A model generated the notes under the pieces. The model had not been told where the DNA came from, made no database searches, and was given only the letters and a program-made list of their open reading frames with translations. From assembly GCF_009909205.1 (NCBI RefSeq), contig NZ_JAAAPN010000012.1, forward strand, positions 62,001-126,000: DNA of 64,000 bases. Reading direction: 5' to 3'. Positions 9,973-18,015 of the stretch are shown piece by piece. Source of the DNA: Aquabacterium fontiphilum (lineage in GTDB: Bacteria; Pseudomonadota; Gammaproteobacteria; Burkholderiales; Burkholderiaceae_C). Position 1 is the stretch's first letter. Each line of letters opens with the position of its first letter. Both the position numbers and the translations under genes were made by a program.

Positions 9973-10254
9973 TCAGGCGCGCAGGTCCTGCCACTCGGTG
10001 TGGCGGCGCATGTAGGCGTCCACATAGCTGCACAGCGGCCGCACGCGCAGCCCCTGCTCGCGGGCCCAGGCGAGCGCGGCCTTGACCAGTTGGGCTGCGA
10101 TGCCGCGCCCCTCCAGCTCGCGCGGCACGCCGGTGTGCGTCATCAGCATGGTGGTGCCGTCAAGTTGGTAGTCGGCCTCGCAGCGCAGGCCGTCGACAAT
10201 GGCTTCGAACCGGCCGATTTCCGGGCGGTGCTGGATCTGGATGTCGGTGCTCAT
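9973..10254 (-). CDS. Small GNAT-like N-acetyltransferase family protein
   Basis: This 93-residue protein resembles the minimal YjdJ/Gtt-type GNAT domain proteins: it has the core RGIAAQLVKAAL acetyl-CoA-loop segment (pattern GRGIA) followed by the helix and strand AREQGLRVRPLCSYVDAYMRRH. The substrate is unknown. It is leftward and converges on waaA, leaving 31 bp between stop codons. Confidence 0.85.
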   Translation of the reverse strand: MSTDIQIQHRPEIGRFEAIVDGLRCEADYQLDGTTMLMTHTGVPRELEGRGIAAQLVKAALAWAREQGLRVRPLCSYVDAYMRRHTEWQDLRA

Positions 10255-10292
10255 GGTGGGATGCTAGCGTGATGGAGGGGCGCGCGGGTTGA

Positions 10293-10832
10293 TCAGACCC
10301 AGCCCAGTGCGCCAAGCGTGGCACCGGCAGCCACCAGCCAGATCAGGCGAACGCGGGTGCGCCACACCAGGCCCGCGACCGCGACGCTCAGCAGCAAGGC
10401 GCGCGCCTGCGTGGGCGAGGGGGCAATCAGCCAGCCGGTGGCCAGCAGCAGCCCCACGGTGACCGGCGTCATGCCCGCCTGAAAGGCCTGCACGCTCAGC
10501 CAGTGACGGCGGTTGGCCACCCAGCGGGAGGCCGCGAGTGCCAGCGTGGTCGAGGGCAGCATGATGCCCAGCATGCAGACCAGCGCGCCCGCCAGACCGG
10601 CGCTGTACCACCCCAGCAGCGCCACGAACAGCACGTTGGGGCCGGGTGCCGCCTGCGCCAACGCGATGGCGGCGGTGAAGTCCCCGTCGCTGAGCCAGCC
10701 GCCGTCGTCCACCAGGCGGCGGTGCATGTCAGGCACCAGCGTGATGGCGCCGCCGATCGACATCAGCGACAGCGTCAGGAAATGACCGAACAGCGTCGCC
10801 AGATCGGCCAGGGTAAGGGGGGCGTCAGCCAT
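10293..10832 (-). CDS. Chromate transporter half-protein 2 (short-chain CHR family)
   Basis: This is one of two adjacent half-size CHR-superfamily membrane proteins; short-chain CHR proteins are thought to act as a pair in chromate efflux. It has about 179 residues from the ATG at 10832 (an ATG at 10853 would add 7). CHR signatures visible are SIGGAITLVPDMHRRLV, AQAAPGPNVLFVALLGW and a C-terminal LALAASRW/AGMTPVTVGLLLATGW region, with several hydrophobic helices. It overlaps the upstream half-gene by 8 bp, indicating coupling. The substrate could be another oxyanion. Confidence 0.87.
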   Translation of the reverse strand: MADAPLTLADLATLFGHFLTLSLMSIGGAITLVPDMHRRLVDDGGWLSDGDFTAAIALAQAAPGPNVLFVALLGWYSAGLAGALVCMLGIMLPSTTLALAASRWVANRRHWLSVQAFQAGMTPVTVGLLLATGWLIAPSPTQARALLLSVAVAGLVWRTRVRLIWLVAAGATLGALGWV

Positions 10833-11466
10833 GGTGTGCGGGGCCGGCGCCATGCGCTGATCGGCGGCGCAGCAAGAGGTAAGTGCCGACGCAGGTCAGG
10901 CCGCCCAGGCCCAGCAGCACCCACAGCAGCGGCAGCTTGAACAGCGCCATCAAGGCGAAGGCCAGCGCGGCCAGACCCATGCTCAGCGGCGCGCCCAGCA
11001 CGTGGTTTTTCAGCGGCGCGGCCAGGCGCAGCACCGTGCCCACGATCTGGCCCGCCGCGACGGCGGCGATGCCTTTGAGCGCACCCTGCAGCGGCCCTTC
11101 CCAGCCGGGCAGCGCCTGGGCGTGGCCCAGCAGCCAGGCCAGGAGCAGCAGCAGGGCCATGGGCGCGGCGATCATGCCGCCCAGCGCCGCAAGCGCGCCG
11201 CGCCAGCCGAAGAAGCGGTCGCCGATCATCAGCGACAGGTTGCAGACGTTCGGCCCTGGCAGCACCTGCGCGCCGGCCAGCAGGGTCACGAAATCCTGCG
11301 GCGTCAGCCAGCGGCGGCGTTCACATAGCTCGCGCTGGGCCACGGCAATCACGCCGCCAAAGCCTTGCAGCGCCAACAGCGTGAAAGCCACGAACAACTC
11401 CGTCTTGGAGCGCGGCTGGGCGAGGGCGGCGCCCGTCGCGCCGGGCGCCGCCGTGTCCTCAGGCAT
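10825..11466 (-). CDS. Chromate transporter half-protein 1 (short-chain CHR family)
   Basis: This 213-residue polytopic membrane protein is the partner of the adjacent half-size CHR protein. Family motifs are TLLALQGFGGVIAVAQRELCERRRWLT near the N-terminus and LAGAQVLPGPNVCNLSLMIGDR, the CHR proline-rich motif. The ATG overlaps the TGA stop of the upstream thioesterase-like gene, so translation of the three genes is probably coupled. The C-terminus ends in a basic tail. Confidence 0.88.
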   Translation of the reverse strand: MPEDTAAPGATGAALAQPRSKTELFVAFTLLALQGFGGVIAVAQRELCERRRWLTPQDFVTLLAGAQVLPGPNVCNLSLMIGDRFFGWRGALAALGGMIAAPMALLLLLAWLLGHAQALPGWEGPLQGALKGIAAVAAGQIVGTVLRLAAPLKNHVLGAPLSMGLAALAFALMALFKLPLLWVLLGLGGLTCVGTYLLLRRRSAHGAGPAHHG

Positions 11467-12295
11467 ACACGGCCACGACCTGGTAACCGAGCGCGGCCAG
11501 CTGGCCGCACGGCGTCCACAGCAGCGTTTTCTCGTTCACGTAGCCCTCGCCGGTGGCCAGTGCGTCCTTGTCCATGCGCCACAGGCCCTGCGGATCGCCG
11601 ACCTCCACGGGGCGCAGCTCCAGCGCCCACGAGACGGACGAGGCCGGCGCAAATCCTTGCAGCATGGCCAGCGCCGGGGTGGGGCCGGCGTCTGCCAGCA
11701 GCACGGCCTGCAGCTCGGCGTCCACGCCTTCGCCATCCTTGAGCTTCACGTAGGTGCGGCTGTGCGACTCGGTCGAGCCGCTGAAGGGCACGCCCCCCTC
11801 GGCATGGCGCAGCTCCAGGTGCTGTGTGAAGGCGGGTGTGACGCCGGGGATGTACGGCCAGGCGGCAGCCTGGTCGGCGGTACGGGCCACCTCGTCCTGC
11901 GCGGGGCGCAACTCGGGCAGGGCCGAGGCGCGGCCCGTGCCGAACACGCCCAGCAGCACGCCGCCGACCTGCTCGGTGCCGCTTGCGTCGACCTGCAGGA
12001 CGCGCGCCTGAACCTGACGGATGTTCTTGCCCTGGCGCAGCAGGATGACCTCGACCTCGAAGGCCTCCGGCGCGACCGGGCCCACGAAGTTGGTCTGCAG
12101 TGCGCGCAGGGGCCAGTCGCTGCCGCACACGTCGCGCATGGCCTGCACGGCCAGGGCCGACAGCACGCCGCCGAAGGTGGTGCGGCCTTGCTGCCAGTCG
12201 GGGGTGCCGACAAAGCGCACACGGGCGCCCTCGCGCGTGCGCTGCGCCAGGATCTGTTTCAGCGGGGTCATGGAGTTGGCTGCTTGGTCGCTCAT
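11459..12295 (-). CDS. Acyl-CoA thioesterase-like protein (double hot-dog, TesB-like)
   Basis: This 278-residue protein has the layout of thioesterase-superfamily proteins with two hot-dog domains: an N-terminal part with GRTTFGGVLSALAVQAM followed by LRALQTNFVGPVAPEAFEV, and a C-terminal part with SVSWALELRP and GYVNEKTLLWTPCGQLAALGYQ. It would hydrolyse acyl-CoA thioesters; the acyl chain is unknown. The start at 12295 (MSDQAAN) is preferred over an upstream ATG that adds 31 residues of atypical composition. It is the first gene of a coupled unit with the two chromate-transporter halves, an unusual pairing. Confidence 0.82.
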   Translation of the reverse strand: MSDQAANSMTPLKQILAQRTREGARVRFVGTPDWQQGRTTFGGVLSALAVQAMRDVCGSDWPLRALQTNFVGPVAPEAFEVEVILLRQGKNIRQVQARVLQVDASGTEQVGGVLLGVFGTGRASALPELRPAQDEVARTADQAAAWPYIPGVTPAFTQHLELRHAEGGVPFSGSTESHSRTYVKLKDGEGVDAELQAVLLADAGPTPALAMLQGFAPASSVSWALELRPVEVGDPQGLWRMDKDALATGEGYVNEKTLLWTPCGQLAALGYQVVAVYA

Positions 12296-12392
12296 GGTCG
12301 GGCCCGTGACGTGCAAATGAATTGGAACGGGCCCATTATCGAACGATCGTGCTTTTTTTGCTGGCGCCCCGTTTGCGCCGCACGCCACGCCT

Positions 12393-15300
12393 TCAGTCCG
12401 GGCCCTTCAGCAGGGGTGCGACCTGGTCGGCCGGCATGGGGCGCCCGTACAGGTAGCCTTGGGCGACGTCGCAGCCATGGGCGGCCAGGAAGGCCTCCTG
12501 GTCGGGCATTTCGACGCCTTCGGCCACGACATGCAGGCGCAGACCGTGGGCCATGGCGATCATGGTGCTGACCAGCTGGTTGTCGCTGTCGTGGCCGGGC
12601 AGGTCCTGGATGAAACTGCGGTCGATCTTGAGCTGGTGGACAGGGAAGCGCTTGAGGTAGGCCAACGACGAGTAGCCCGTGCCGAAGTCGTCGATGGTCA
12701 GGTACACGCCCAGGGCATGCACGGTCTGCAGGAAAGCCTCGGCCGCGGGCCCCGATTCCATCAGCCCACTTTCGGTGATCTCCAGCTCCAGGTGGCTGGC
12801 GGGCAGGCCGGTTTCGGCCAGGATGCGCGACAGCCGCTCGATCACCCCGCCGCGACGGATCTCGCTGGGCGAGACGTTGACGGCGATGCGCCCGAAGTCC
12901 AGCCCGGCATCCAGCCAAGCGCGGCCCTGGCGACAGGCCTCGCTGAGCACCCAGTCGCCCAGCGCCACGATCATGCCGGTGTCTTCCATGACGGGGATGA
13001 ACTCGTTGGGGCTGATGGACGAGGTGGGGGCATCGCTGCCTTCAGGCGCCTTCAGGCGCACCAGCGCTTCAACCGCGACGACGCGGTGGTCGGACACGCG
13101 GACCATGGGCTGGTAGTGCAGGACGAACTCGCCCAACTCCACGGCGCGGCGCAGACGGGTTTCCAGCTGCAGACGGGAATTGGCGTCGCTGGTGAAAGCC
13201 GAGGTGTAGAAGCTGAAGCTGTTGCGGCCCCTGCGCTTGGATTCGTACATCGCCGCATCGGCATTGCGCACCAGCTCGGCTGCGTCTCGCCCGTCTTCCG
13301 GGAACATGGCGATGCCGATCGAGGCGCGCACATACACCTCCTGGCCGCCGTCCAGCGTGAAAGGCTGGCCGAGTGTGTCGAGGATGGCCGAGGCCACATG
13401 CGCGGCCTGCTGGGGGTGGCGCAGGTGCTCCAGCACCAGGATGAACTCGTCGCCGCCCAGGCGGCCCAGGGTGTCTTCCTGGCGCACGCGCTGGCGCAGG
13501 CGGTGGGCCACCTGACGCAACAGGCTGTCGCCGGCGGCATGGCCCAGGCCGTCGTTGACGGTCTTGAAGTTGTCCAGATCGATGAACACCACGCCCACCA
13601 GCGTGTGATGGCGCTGCGCCAGGTTGACCGCATGGGCCAGCCGCTGGTGGATCATCAGGCGGTTGGGCAGCTCAGTGAGCGTGTCGTAATGCGCCATGCG
13701 GGCCAGGCGCTCTTCGGTCTGCTTGAGCTGGGTGATGTCGGTGAACACACCAACGAAGTGGGTGGGCCGGCCGTGCTGGCTGCGCACGGCACTGACCGAC
13801 AGCTTGGTCATGAACAGCTCACCCGACTTGCGCTGGAACCACAACTCGCCCTGCCAGGTACCCTGCGCGATCACATCGCGCCGCATGGTCTCGATGGTGT
13901 CTTCAGGATGGTCGGGCACCAGGAACTCGGGCGTGCGGCCAATCACTTCGCCTTCGGCATAGCCTGTCAGCGTGGTGAAGGCCGGGTTGATGGACACCAA
14001 CTTGCGGTCGCGGCTGAGCACCATCATGCCGTCGCGCGAACTCTCCAGCGCTGCGGCGTGCAGGCGGATGCGCTGCTCGGCATGGCTGCGCAACTCTTCC
14101 CGGTGCAGCGTGGTCAGCGCAAACGACAGGTCGTTGGAGAGGTCTTCGAACAGGCCGAGCTCGTCGGCATCGGTGTCGTCCACCCGTCGGCCCAGCAAGA
14201 TGAGGTGGCCGATCAGGGTCTGATCCTGTTGCAGCGGCACGACCACGCAGCCGGGAGTACCGCTGGCAATTGCCTCGTCGCACCACGTGGGGCGCAGCGG
14301 CTCGGTGCCCAGGTCGGCCGTTCGGTAAGTGCGGCCCTCGCGCAGGCAGCGGTCCAGCACGGCCTCTTCAGCCGGCGTGTTCAGCAAGTCGAAGCTCAGC
14401 GTGTGCAGACCCGGCTGCGGGTCGCCCGCCTGCGCCACGCAGCTCAGACGCAAGGTGGCCTGACCGTGCCCAAGCGGCTGAGGCTCGAACAGCGCCACCC
14501 ACGCTTTGCGGAACTGACCATGGTCCACCGCCACCTGGCAAACACGCGGCAGCAGCGCCTCCAGCGCGTCTGAGCGCACGATGGCCTGGTTGACGTGGCT
14601 GAGGAAGTCATACATCCGTGTCTTGCGGCGCAGACGGCGCTCGGTCTGGCGGCGGGCGGTGATGTCCCACACCATCCAGACGACCTGGTTCTCGTCGCCG
14701 ATCGGGGCGCAGCGGCTGTCGAAATGGCGCAACTCGCCGCGGATCTCCAACGAGAAGGTGGATGACTGGGTGTGCTTGCTGGTCAGCGCCTGGGTCAGGG
14801 TTCCCATGAAGCGCTGCGTGATCTCGGCGGGAAAGAGATCGTGCAGGCGTCGGCCGATCCAGGACTCGGGCGGCACGCCCAGCAAAGGCAGGTTGTTGCC
14901 GTAGATGTCGAGGTAGCGCCCTTCGCCGTCCATGCGGAAGGCCAGATCGGGCAGCACCTCGGCGAAGGCGCGCAGCTGAGCCTCGCGGTTGCGCAGCGCG
15001 TTCACGGCCGCGTCGCGCTGGCGGTGGGCACGCCACATGAGCCACAGCAACAGCAAGGTGGTGCCGCCCACGAGGGCCATGTTGAGCTTGTCCAGCCGGT
15101 TCTGCGCGAGTCGGGCGCGTTCCAACTCGCCTTGCCAGGCTTGGCCAACCGACACGCCCGCCAGATCGAGCTGTGTCAGCGCGTCGCGCACAGCGGTTTC
15201 GGGCACGGCATCGGGTTCGCGCCAGCGGCGCAGCACAAGGTGTTCGGCCGCGCGAAGGCGAGCGGCCCACCGGTCGAGCTCGGCCTGCATGGCGGGTGAG

Positions 15301-15674
15301 GCCGTGCCGGCCAGTCGGCTGGCCACGGCATCGGCTTCGTCGAGTGGCCGCAGCACCACCGCGTCAGCCGGCGCTGTGGTGCCTCGGCGCAACGATTCCT
15401 CGACCACCCAATGGCTGCGATGGACGCGGAATTGCACCGAACTCAGGTCGGTGTCGAACACATGGGCCCGCTCCTGCAGGTTGCGCCAGCCCAAGTGCGA
15501 CCACGCGATCAGCCCCATGCTGAGCACTGCCAGCGCGGCCAGGCACAGCGCAAGCGGGCCGAAGCGGCCCAGGGCGGGAATGCTCAGCGGCACAGCGGTG
15601 GCTGTGGTGTCGGCAGGAGGGCGGGGCAGGGCGGTCACAGTGGGTGGGTCAGTGGCACGGCCGCGAGGCAGCAA
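12393..15674 (-). CDS. Membrane-bound PAS/GAF sensor with GGDEF and EAL domains (c-di-GMP turnover)
   Basis: This 1093-residue signalling protein probably makes and/or degrades cyclic di-GMP. It has a membrane segment near residues 40-60, an extracytoplasmic region to about 195, a second membrane segment near 198-213, a PAS domain (about 230-345), a GAF-like region (about 370-530), a second PAS domain (about 535-660), GGDEF (about 665-835) and EAL (about 850-1085). The GGDEF signature is intact at residues 740-744. An RxxD product-inhibition motif (RQED) sits five residues before it. The EAL signature is at about 869, and later phosphodiesterase motifs (NVSPSEIRRG, LELEITES, IDDFGTGYSSL) are present. 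Both activities are therefore possible. It is a single-gene unit transcribed leftward. Confidence 0.93.
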   Translation of the reverse strand: MLPRGRATDPPTVTALPRPPADTTATAVPLSIPALGRFGPLALCLAALAVLSMGLIAWSHLGWRNLQERAHVFDTDLSSVQFRVHRSHWVVEESLRRGTTAPADAVVLRPLDEADAVASRLAGTASPAMQAELDRWAARLRAAEHLVLRRWREPDAVPETAVRDALTQLDLAGVSVGQAWQGELERARLAQNRLDKLNMALVGGTTLLLLWLMWRAHRQRDAAVNALRNREAQLRAFAEVLPDLAFRMDGEGRYLDIYGNNLPLLGVPPESWIGRRLHDLFPAEITQRFMGTLTQALTSKHTQSSTFSLEIRGELRHFDSRCAPIGDENQVVWMVWDITARRQTERRLRRKTRMYDFLSHVNQAIVRSDALEALLPRVCQVAVDHGQFRKAWVALFEPQPLGHGQATLRLSCVAQAGDPQPGLHTLSFDLLNTPAEEAVLDRCLREGRTYRTADLGTEPLRPTWCDEAIASGTPGCVVVPLQQDQTLIGHLILLGRRVDDTDADELGLFEDLSNDLSFALTTLHREELRSHAEQRIRLHAAALESSRDGMMVLSRDRKLVSINPAFTTLTGYAEGEVIGRTPEFLVPDHPEDTIETMRRDVIAQGTWQGELWFQRKSGELFMTKLSVSAVRSQHGRPTHFVGVFTDITQLKQTEERLARMAHYDTLTELPNRLMIHQRLAHAVNLAQRHHTLVGVVFIDLDNFKTVNDGLGHAAGDSLLRQVAHRLRQRVRQEDTLGRLGGDEFILVLEHLRHPQQAAHVASAILDTLGQPFTLDGGQEVYVRASIGIAMFPEDGRDAAELVRNADAAMYESKRRGRNSFSFYTSAFTSDANSRLQLETRLRRAVELGEFVLHYQPMVRVSDHRVVAVEALVRLKAPEGSDAPTSSISPNEFIPVMEDTGMIVALGDWVLSEACRQGRAWLDAGLDFGRIAVNVSPSEIRRGGVIERLSRILAETGLPASHLELEITESGLMESGPAAEAFLQTVHALGVYLTIDDFGTGYSSLAYLKRFPVHQLKIDRSFIQDLPGHDSDNQLVSTMIAMAHGLRLHVVAEGVEMPDQEAFLAAHGCDVAQGYLYGRPMPADQVAPLLKGPD

Positions 15675-15821
15675 TCGGGGTGAGCAGACGACAAGCCGCA
15701 GAGCTTAGGTGAAAAAACAAAGGATCGGCGATGATGTGACGCCCCCGTGTCGCGCACCCCCCTCATCGGGAGGTCGGTGGCCTGGCATTAATTCACGCAC
15801 TGCGTGCAACACCGAGCATTC

Positions 15822-16763
15822 ATGTCTGATGTGAAACCCTATGAGCCGGTCTGGCCGGCACAGTCCCGCGAGCTGCGCGTACGCGGGTTGACCTACCACC
15901 TGCTGTGCTGGGGCGACCTGGCGCAGGCTACTGCCGAACAACCGTTGTTGGTCATGGTGCACGGCTGGATGGACGTGGCGGCCTCCTTCCAGTTCATGGT
16001 CGATGCCCTTCGCCAGCAACCGGGCTGGGGCAACCGGCCCATCGTGGCGCTGGACTGGCGCGGCTTCGGCGGCACCACCCCGCCGCCGGGCACCGATTGC
16101 TACTTCTTTGCGGATTACCTCGGCGATCTGGACGCCATCCTCGATGCGCTCTCGCCGGGGCAGCCAGTCGACCTGCTGGGCCACAGCATGGGCGGCAACG
16201 TGGTGATGCTGTACGCGGGTGTGCGCTCGCAGCGCATCCGCAAGCTGGTCAACTTGGAGGGGTTCGGCATGCCGGCCACCACGCCGGACGAGGCGCCCGA
16301 GCGCTACATCAAGTGGCTCGACGAACTGAAGGAGCCCGTGCGCCTGAAGGATTACGCCACGCAGGCCGAGGTGGGCAAGCGGCTACAGGGCAACAACCCG
16401 CGCCTGCGCGACAGCTTTGCACTGTGGCTGGCAGGGCACTGGGCCCGCGAGGAAGGCGGACGCTGGGTGATCAATGCCGACGCGGCCCACAAGCGCCCTC
16501 AGCCGTTTTTGTACCGCGTCGAAGAGGTCCGCGCATTCCTGGCGCGCATCAGCTGCCCGGTGCTGTTCGTCGAGGGTGCCGAGACGCTGTACTTCCTGTT
16601 CTTTGGTGGCAAGTACGACCGCGACGAGTTTCTGTCGCGCGTGGCGCTGGTGCCTGATTTCCGCATGCGGACCTTGTCGGATGCAGGGCACATGCTCCAT
16701 CATGACCAGCCCGAGGCGCTGGCGGCCTGTCTGGCGGACTTCCTCACGCCCGCTGGCGCATGA
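15822..16763 (+). CDS. Alpha/beta hydrolase
   Basis: This 313-residue alpha/beta-hydrolase-fold protein has the oxyanion HGW motif (MVHGWMDVAASF), the nucleophile elbow GHSMGGN (Ser around residue 122), an Asp candidate in the late strand region VLFVEGAE and a C-terminal His (DAGHMLHHDQP). The substrate is unknown; it could be an esterase or epoxide-hydrolase-like enzyme. ATG 15822 is chosen over a GTG 18 bp upstream. A terminator follows it before prfB. Confidence 0.88.
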   Translation: MSDVKPYEPVWPAQSRELRVRGLTYHLLCWGDLAQATAEQPLLVMVHGWMDVAASFQFMVDALRQQPGWGNRPIVALDWRGFGGTTPPPGTDCYFFADYLGDLDAILDALSPGQPVDLLGHSMGGNVVMLYAGVRSQRIRKLVNLEGFGMPATTPDEAPERYIKWLDELKEPVRLKDYATQAEVGKRLQGNNPRLRDSFALWLAGHWAREEGGRWVINADAAHKRPQPFLYRVEEVRAFLARISCPVLFVEGAETLYFLFFGGKYDRDEFLSRVALVPDFRMRTLSDAGHMLHHDQPEALAACLADFLTPAGA

Positions 16764-16779
16764 GAAAATAACCCCATCG

Positions 16780-16812
16780 AAAGGCTCCTGTCACCGACAG
16801 CCGGGCCTTTTT
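16780..16812 (+). terminator. Rho-independent terminator between the hydrolase gene and prfB
   Basis: AAAGGC and CTGTC on the left pair with GACAG and GCCTTT on the right, with a small internal bulge and a loop of three bases, followed by five T residues. It begins 16 bp after the hydrolase stop codon. Confidence 0.75.
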
Positions 16813-16867
16813 GCCTTGAGCGGGCCCCGCGCGCGCTCCCCCGACACGCACACCGAGCAGGATTCAC

Positions 16868-17972
16868 ATGGACATCGAACTGATCAACGCGCTGGGCGCC
16901 AACATCGCCGACCTGAAGGCGCGGACCGACGACCTTCGGAGGTATCTTTAACTGGGATGAGAAATCCCGCCGCCTGGCCGAGGTGAACGCCGAGCTGGAA
17001 GACCCCGCCGTCTGGAACGATCCCAAGCGTGCGCAAGCCCTGGGCAAGGAAAAGAAATCGCTGGAAGACGTGGTGGTCGTGATCGACCGCCTGACCAGCA
17101 GCCTGTCGGACAACGGCGAACTGTTCGAGATGTCCAGGGAAGAGGGCGACGAAGCCGGCCTGCAGTCCATTGCCGACGACGTAGCCGAACTCACCAAGGA
17201 CGTCGAGGGGCTGGAGTTCCGCCGGATGTTCAGCAACCCCGCTGACCCGAGCAACTGCTTCATCGACATCCAGGCCGGCGCGGGCGGCACCGAGGCCTGT
17301 GACTGGGCCTCGATGCTGCTGCGCCAGTACCTCCGGTATTGCGAGCGCAAGGGCTTCAAGGCTGACGTCGAAGACGAAACGCCGGGCGACACGGCCGGCA
17401 TCAAGAGCGCCACGATCAAGGTCGAGGGCGACTATGCGTTCGGCTTCCTGCGCACCGAGACCGGGGTGCATCGCCTGGTGCGCAAATCGCCGTTCGACTC
17501 CTCCGGCGGCCGCCACACCTCGTTTGCGTCGGTCTTCGTCTACCCCGAAATCGACGACTCGATCGAAATCGACATCAACCCGGCCGACGTGCGCACCGAC
17601 ACCTACCGCGCGTCGGGCGCGGGTGGTCAGCACATCAACAAGACCGACTCGGCCGTGCGCCTGACCCACATTCCCACGGGCATCGTGGTGCAGTGCCAGG
17701 ACAGCCGCTCGCAGCACAGCAACCGGGACGTGGCCTGGCGCCGCCTGCGCTCGCGTCTGTACGACCATGAAATGCGCAAGCGCATGGAGGCGCAGCAAAA
17801 GCTGGAAGAGACCAAGACCGACGTGGGCTGGGGTCACCAGATCCGTTCGTACGTGCTCGACCAGTCGCGCATCAAGGACCTGCGCACCAACGTTGAAATT
17901 TCGAACACTCAGAAGGTGCTGGACGGCGACCTCGATCAGTTCATCGAGGCCAGCCTGAAACAAGGCATCTGA
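16868..17972 (+). CDS. prfB: Peptide chain release factor 2 with programmed +1 frameshift
   Basis: RF2 terminates translation at UGA and UAA. The gene is read in two frames: codons 1-27 from ATG 16868 to CTT 16946-16948, then one base (T 16949) is skipped and translation continues at AAC 16950 to the stop at 17970-17972, giving about 367 residues against 365 in E. coli. The signal is a Shine-Dalgarno-like CGGAGG, then TAT, the slippery CTT and an in-frame stop. That stop is TAA, whereas the site I know from E. coli is CTT TGA C. The downstream protein has the RF2 tripeptide SPF ([10 protein letters not shown]) and the GGQ motif ([15 protein letters not shown]). The open frame that appears to begin at GTG 16983 is only the post-shift part. 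Confidence 0.95.
16938..16952 (+). promoter_or_regulatory. Programmed +1 frameshift site of prfB (UAA variant)
   Basis: Bases 16938-16942 (GGAGG) form an internal anti-SD pairing element three bases before the slippery codon CTT (16946-16948), followed by TAA C (16949-16952). Shifting +1 reads AAC TGG GAT in the second frame and joins RRYL to NWDEK, matching the RF2 family where E. coli has GYL-DYD. This is the autoregulatory element of RF2 synthesis. Confidence 0.9.
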
Positions 17973-18015
17973 TCCGATTGACCTGACCCCGCAAGGGACC
18001 ACACAAGGGATTGCC

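Noticed and set aside
12459..14573. Open frame of 704 codons antisense to the GGDEF/EAL gene
   Set aside because: Shadow of a strongly supported gene; no domain recognisable.
16983..17972. prfB starting at GTG 16983 as a normal gene
   Set aside because: It would lack the conserved first 40 or so residues of RF2; the upstream frame plus the frameshift signal explains the gene fully.
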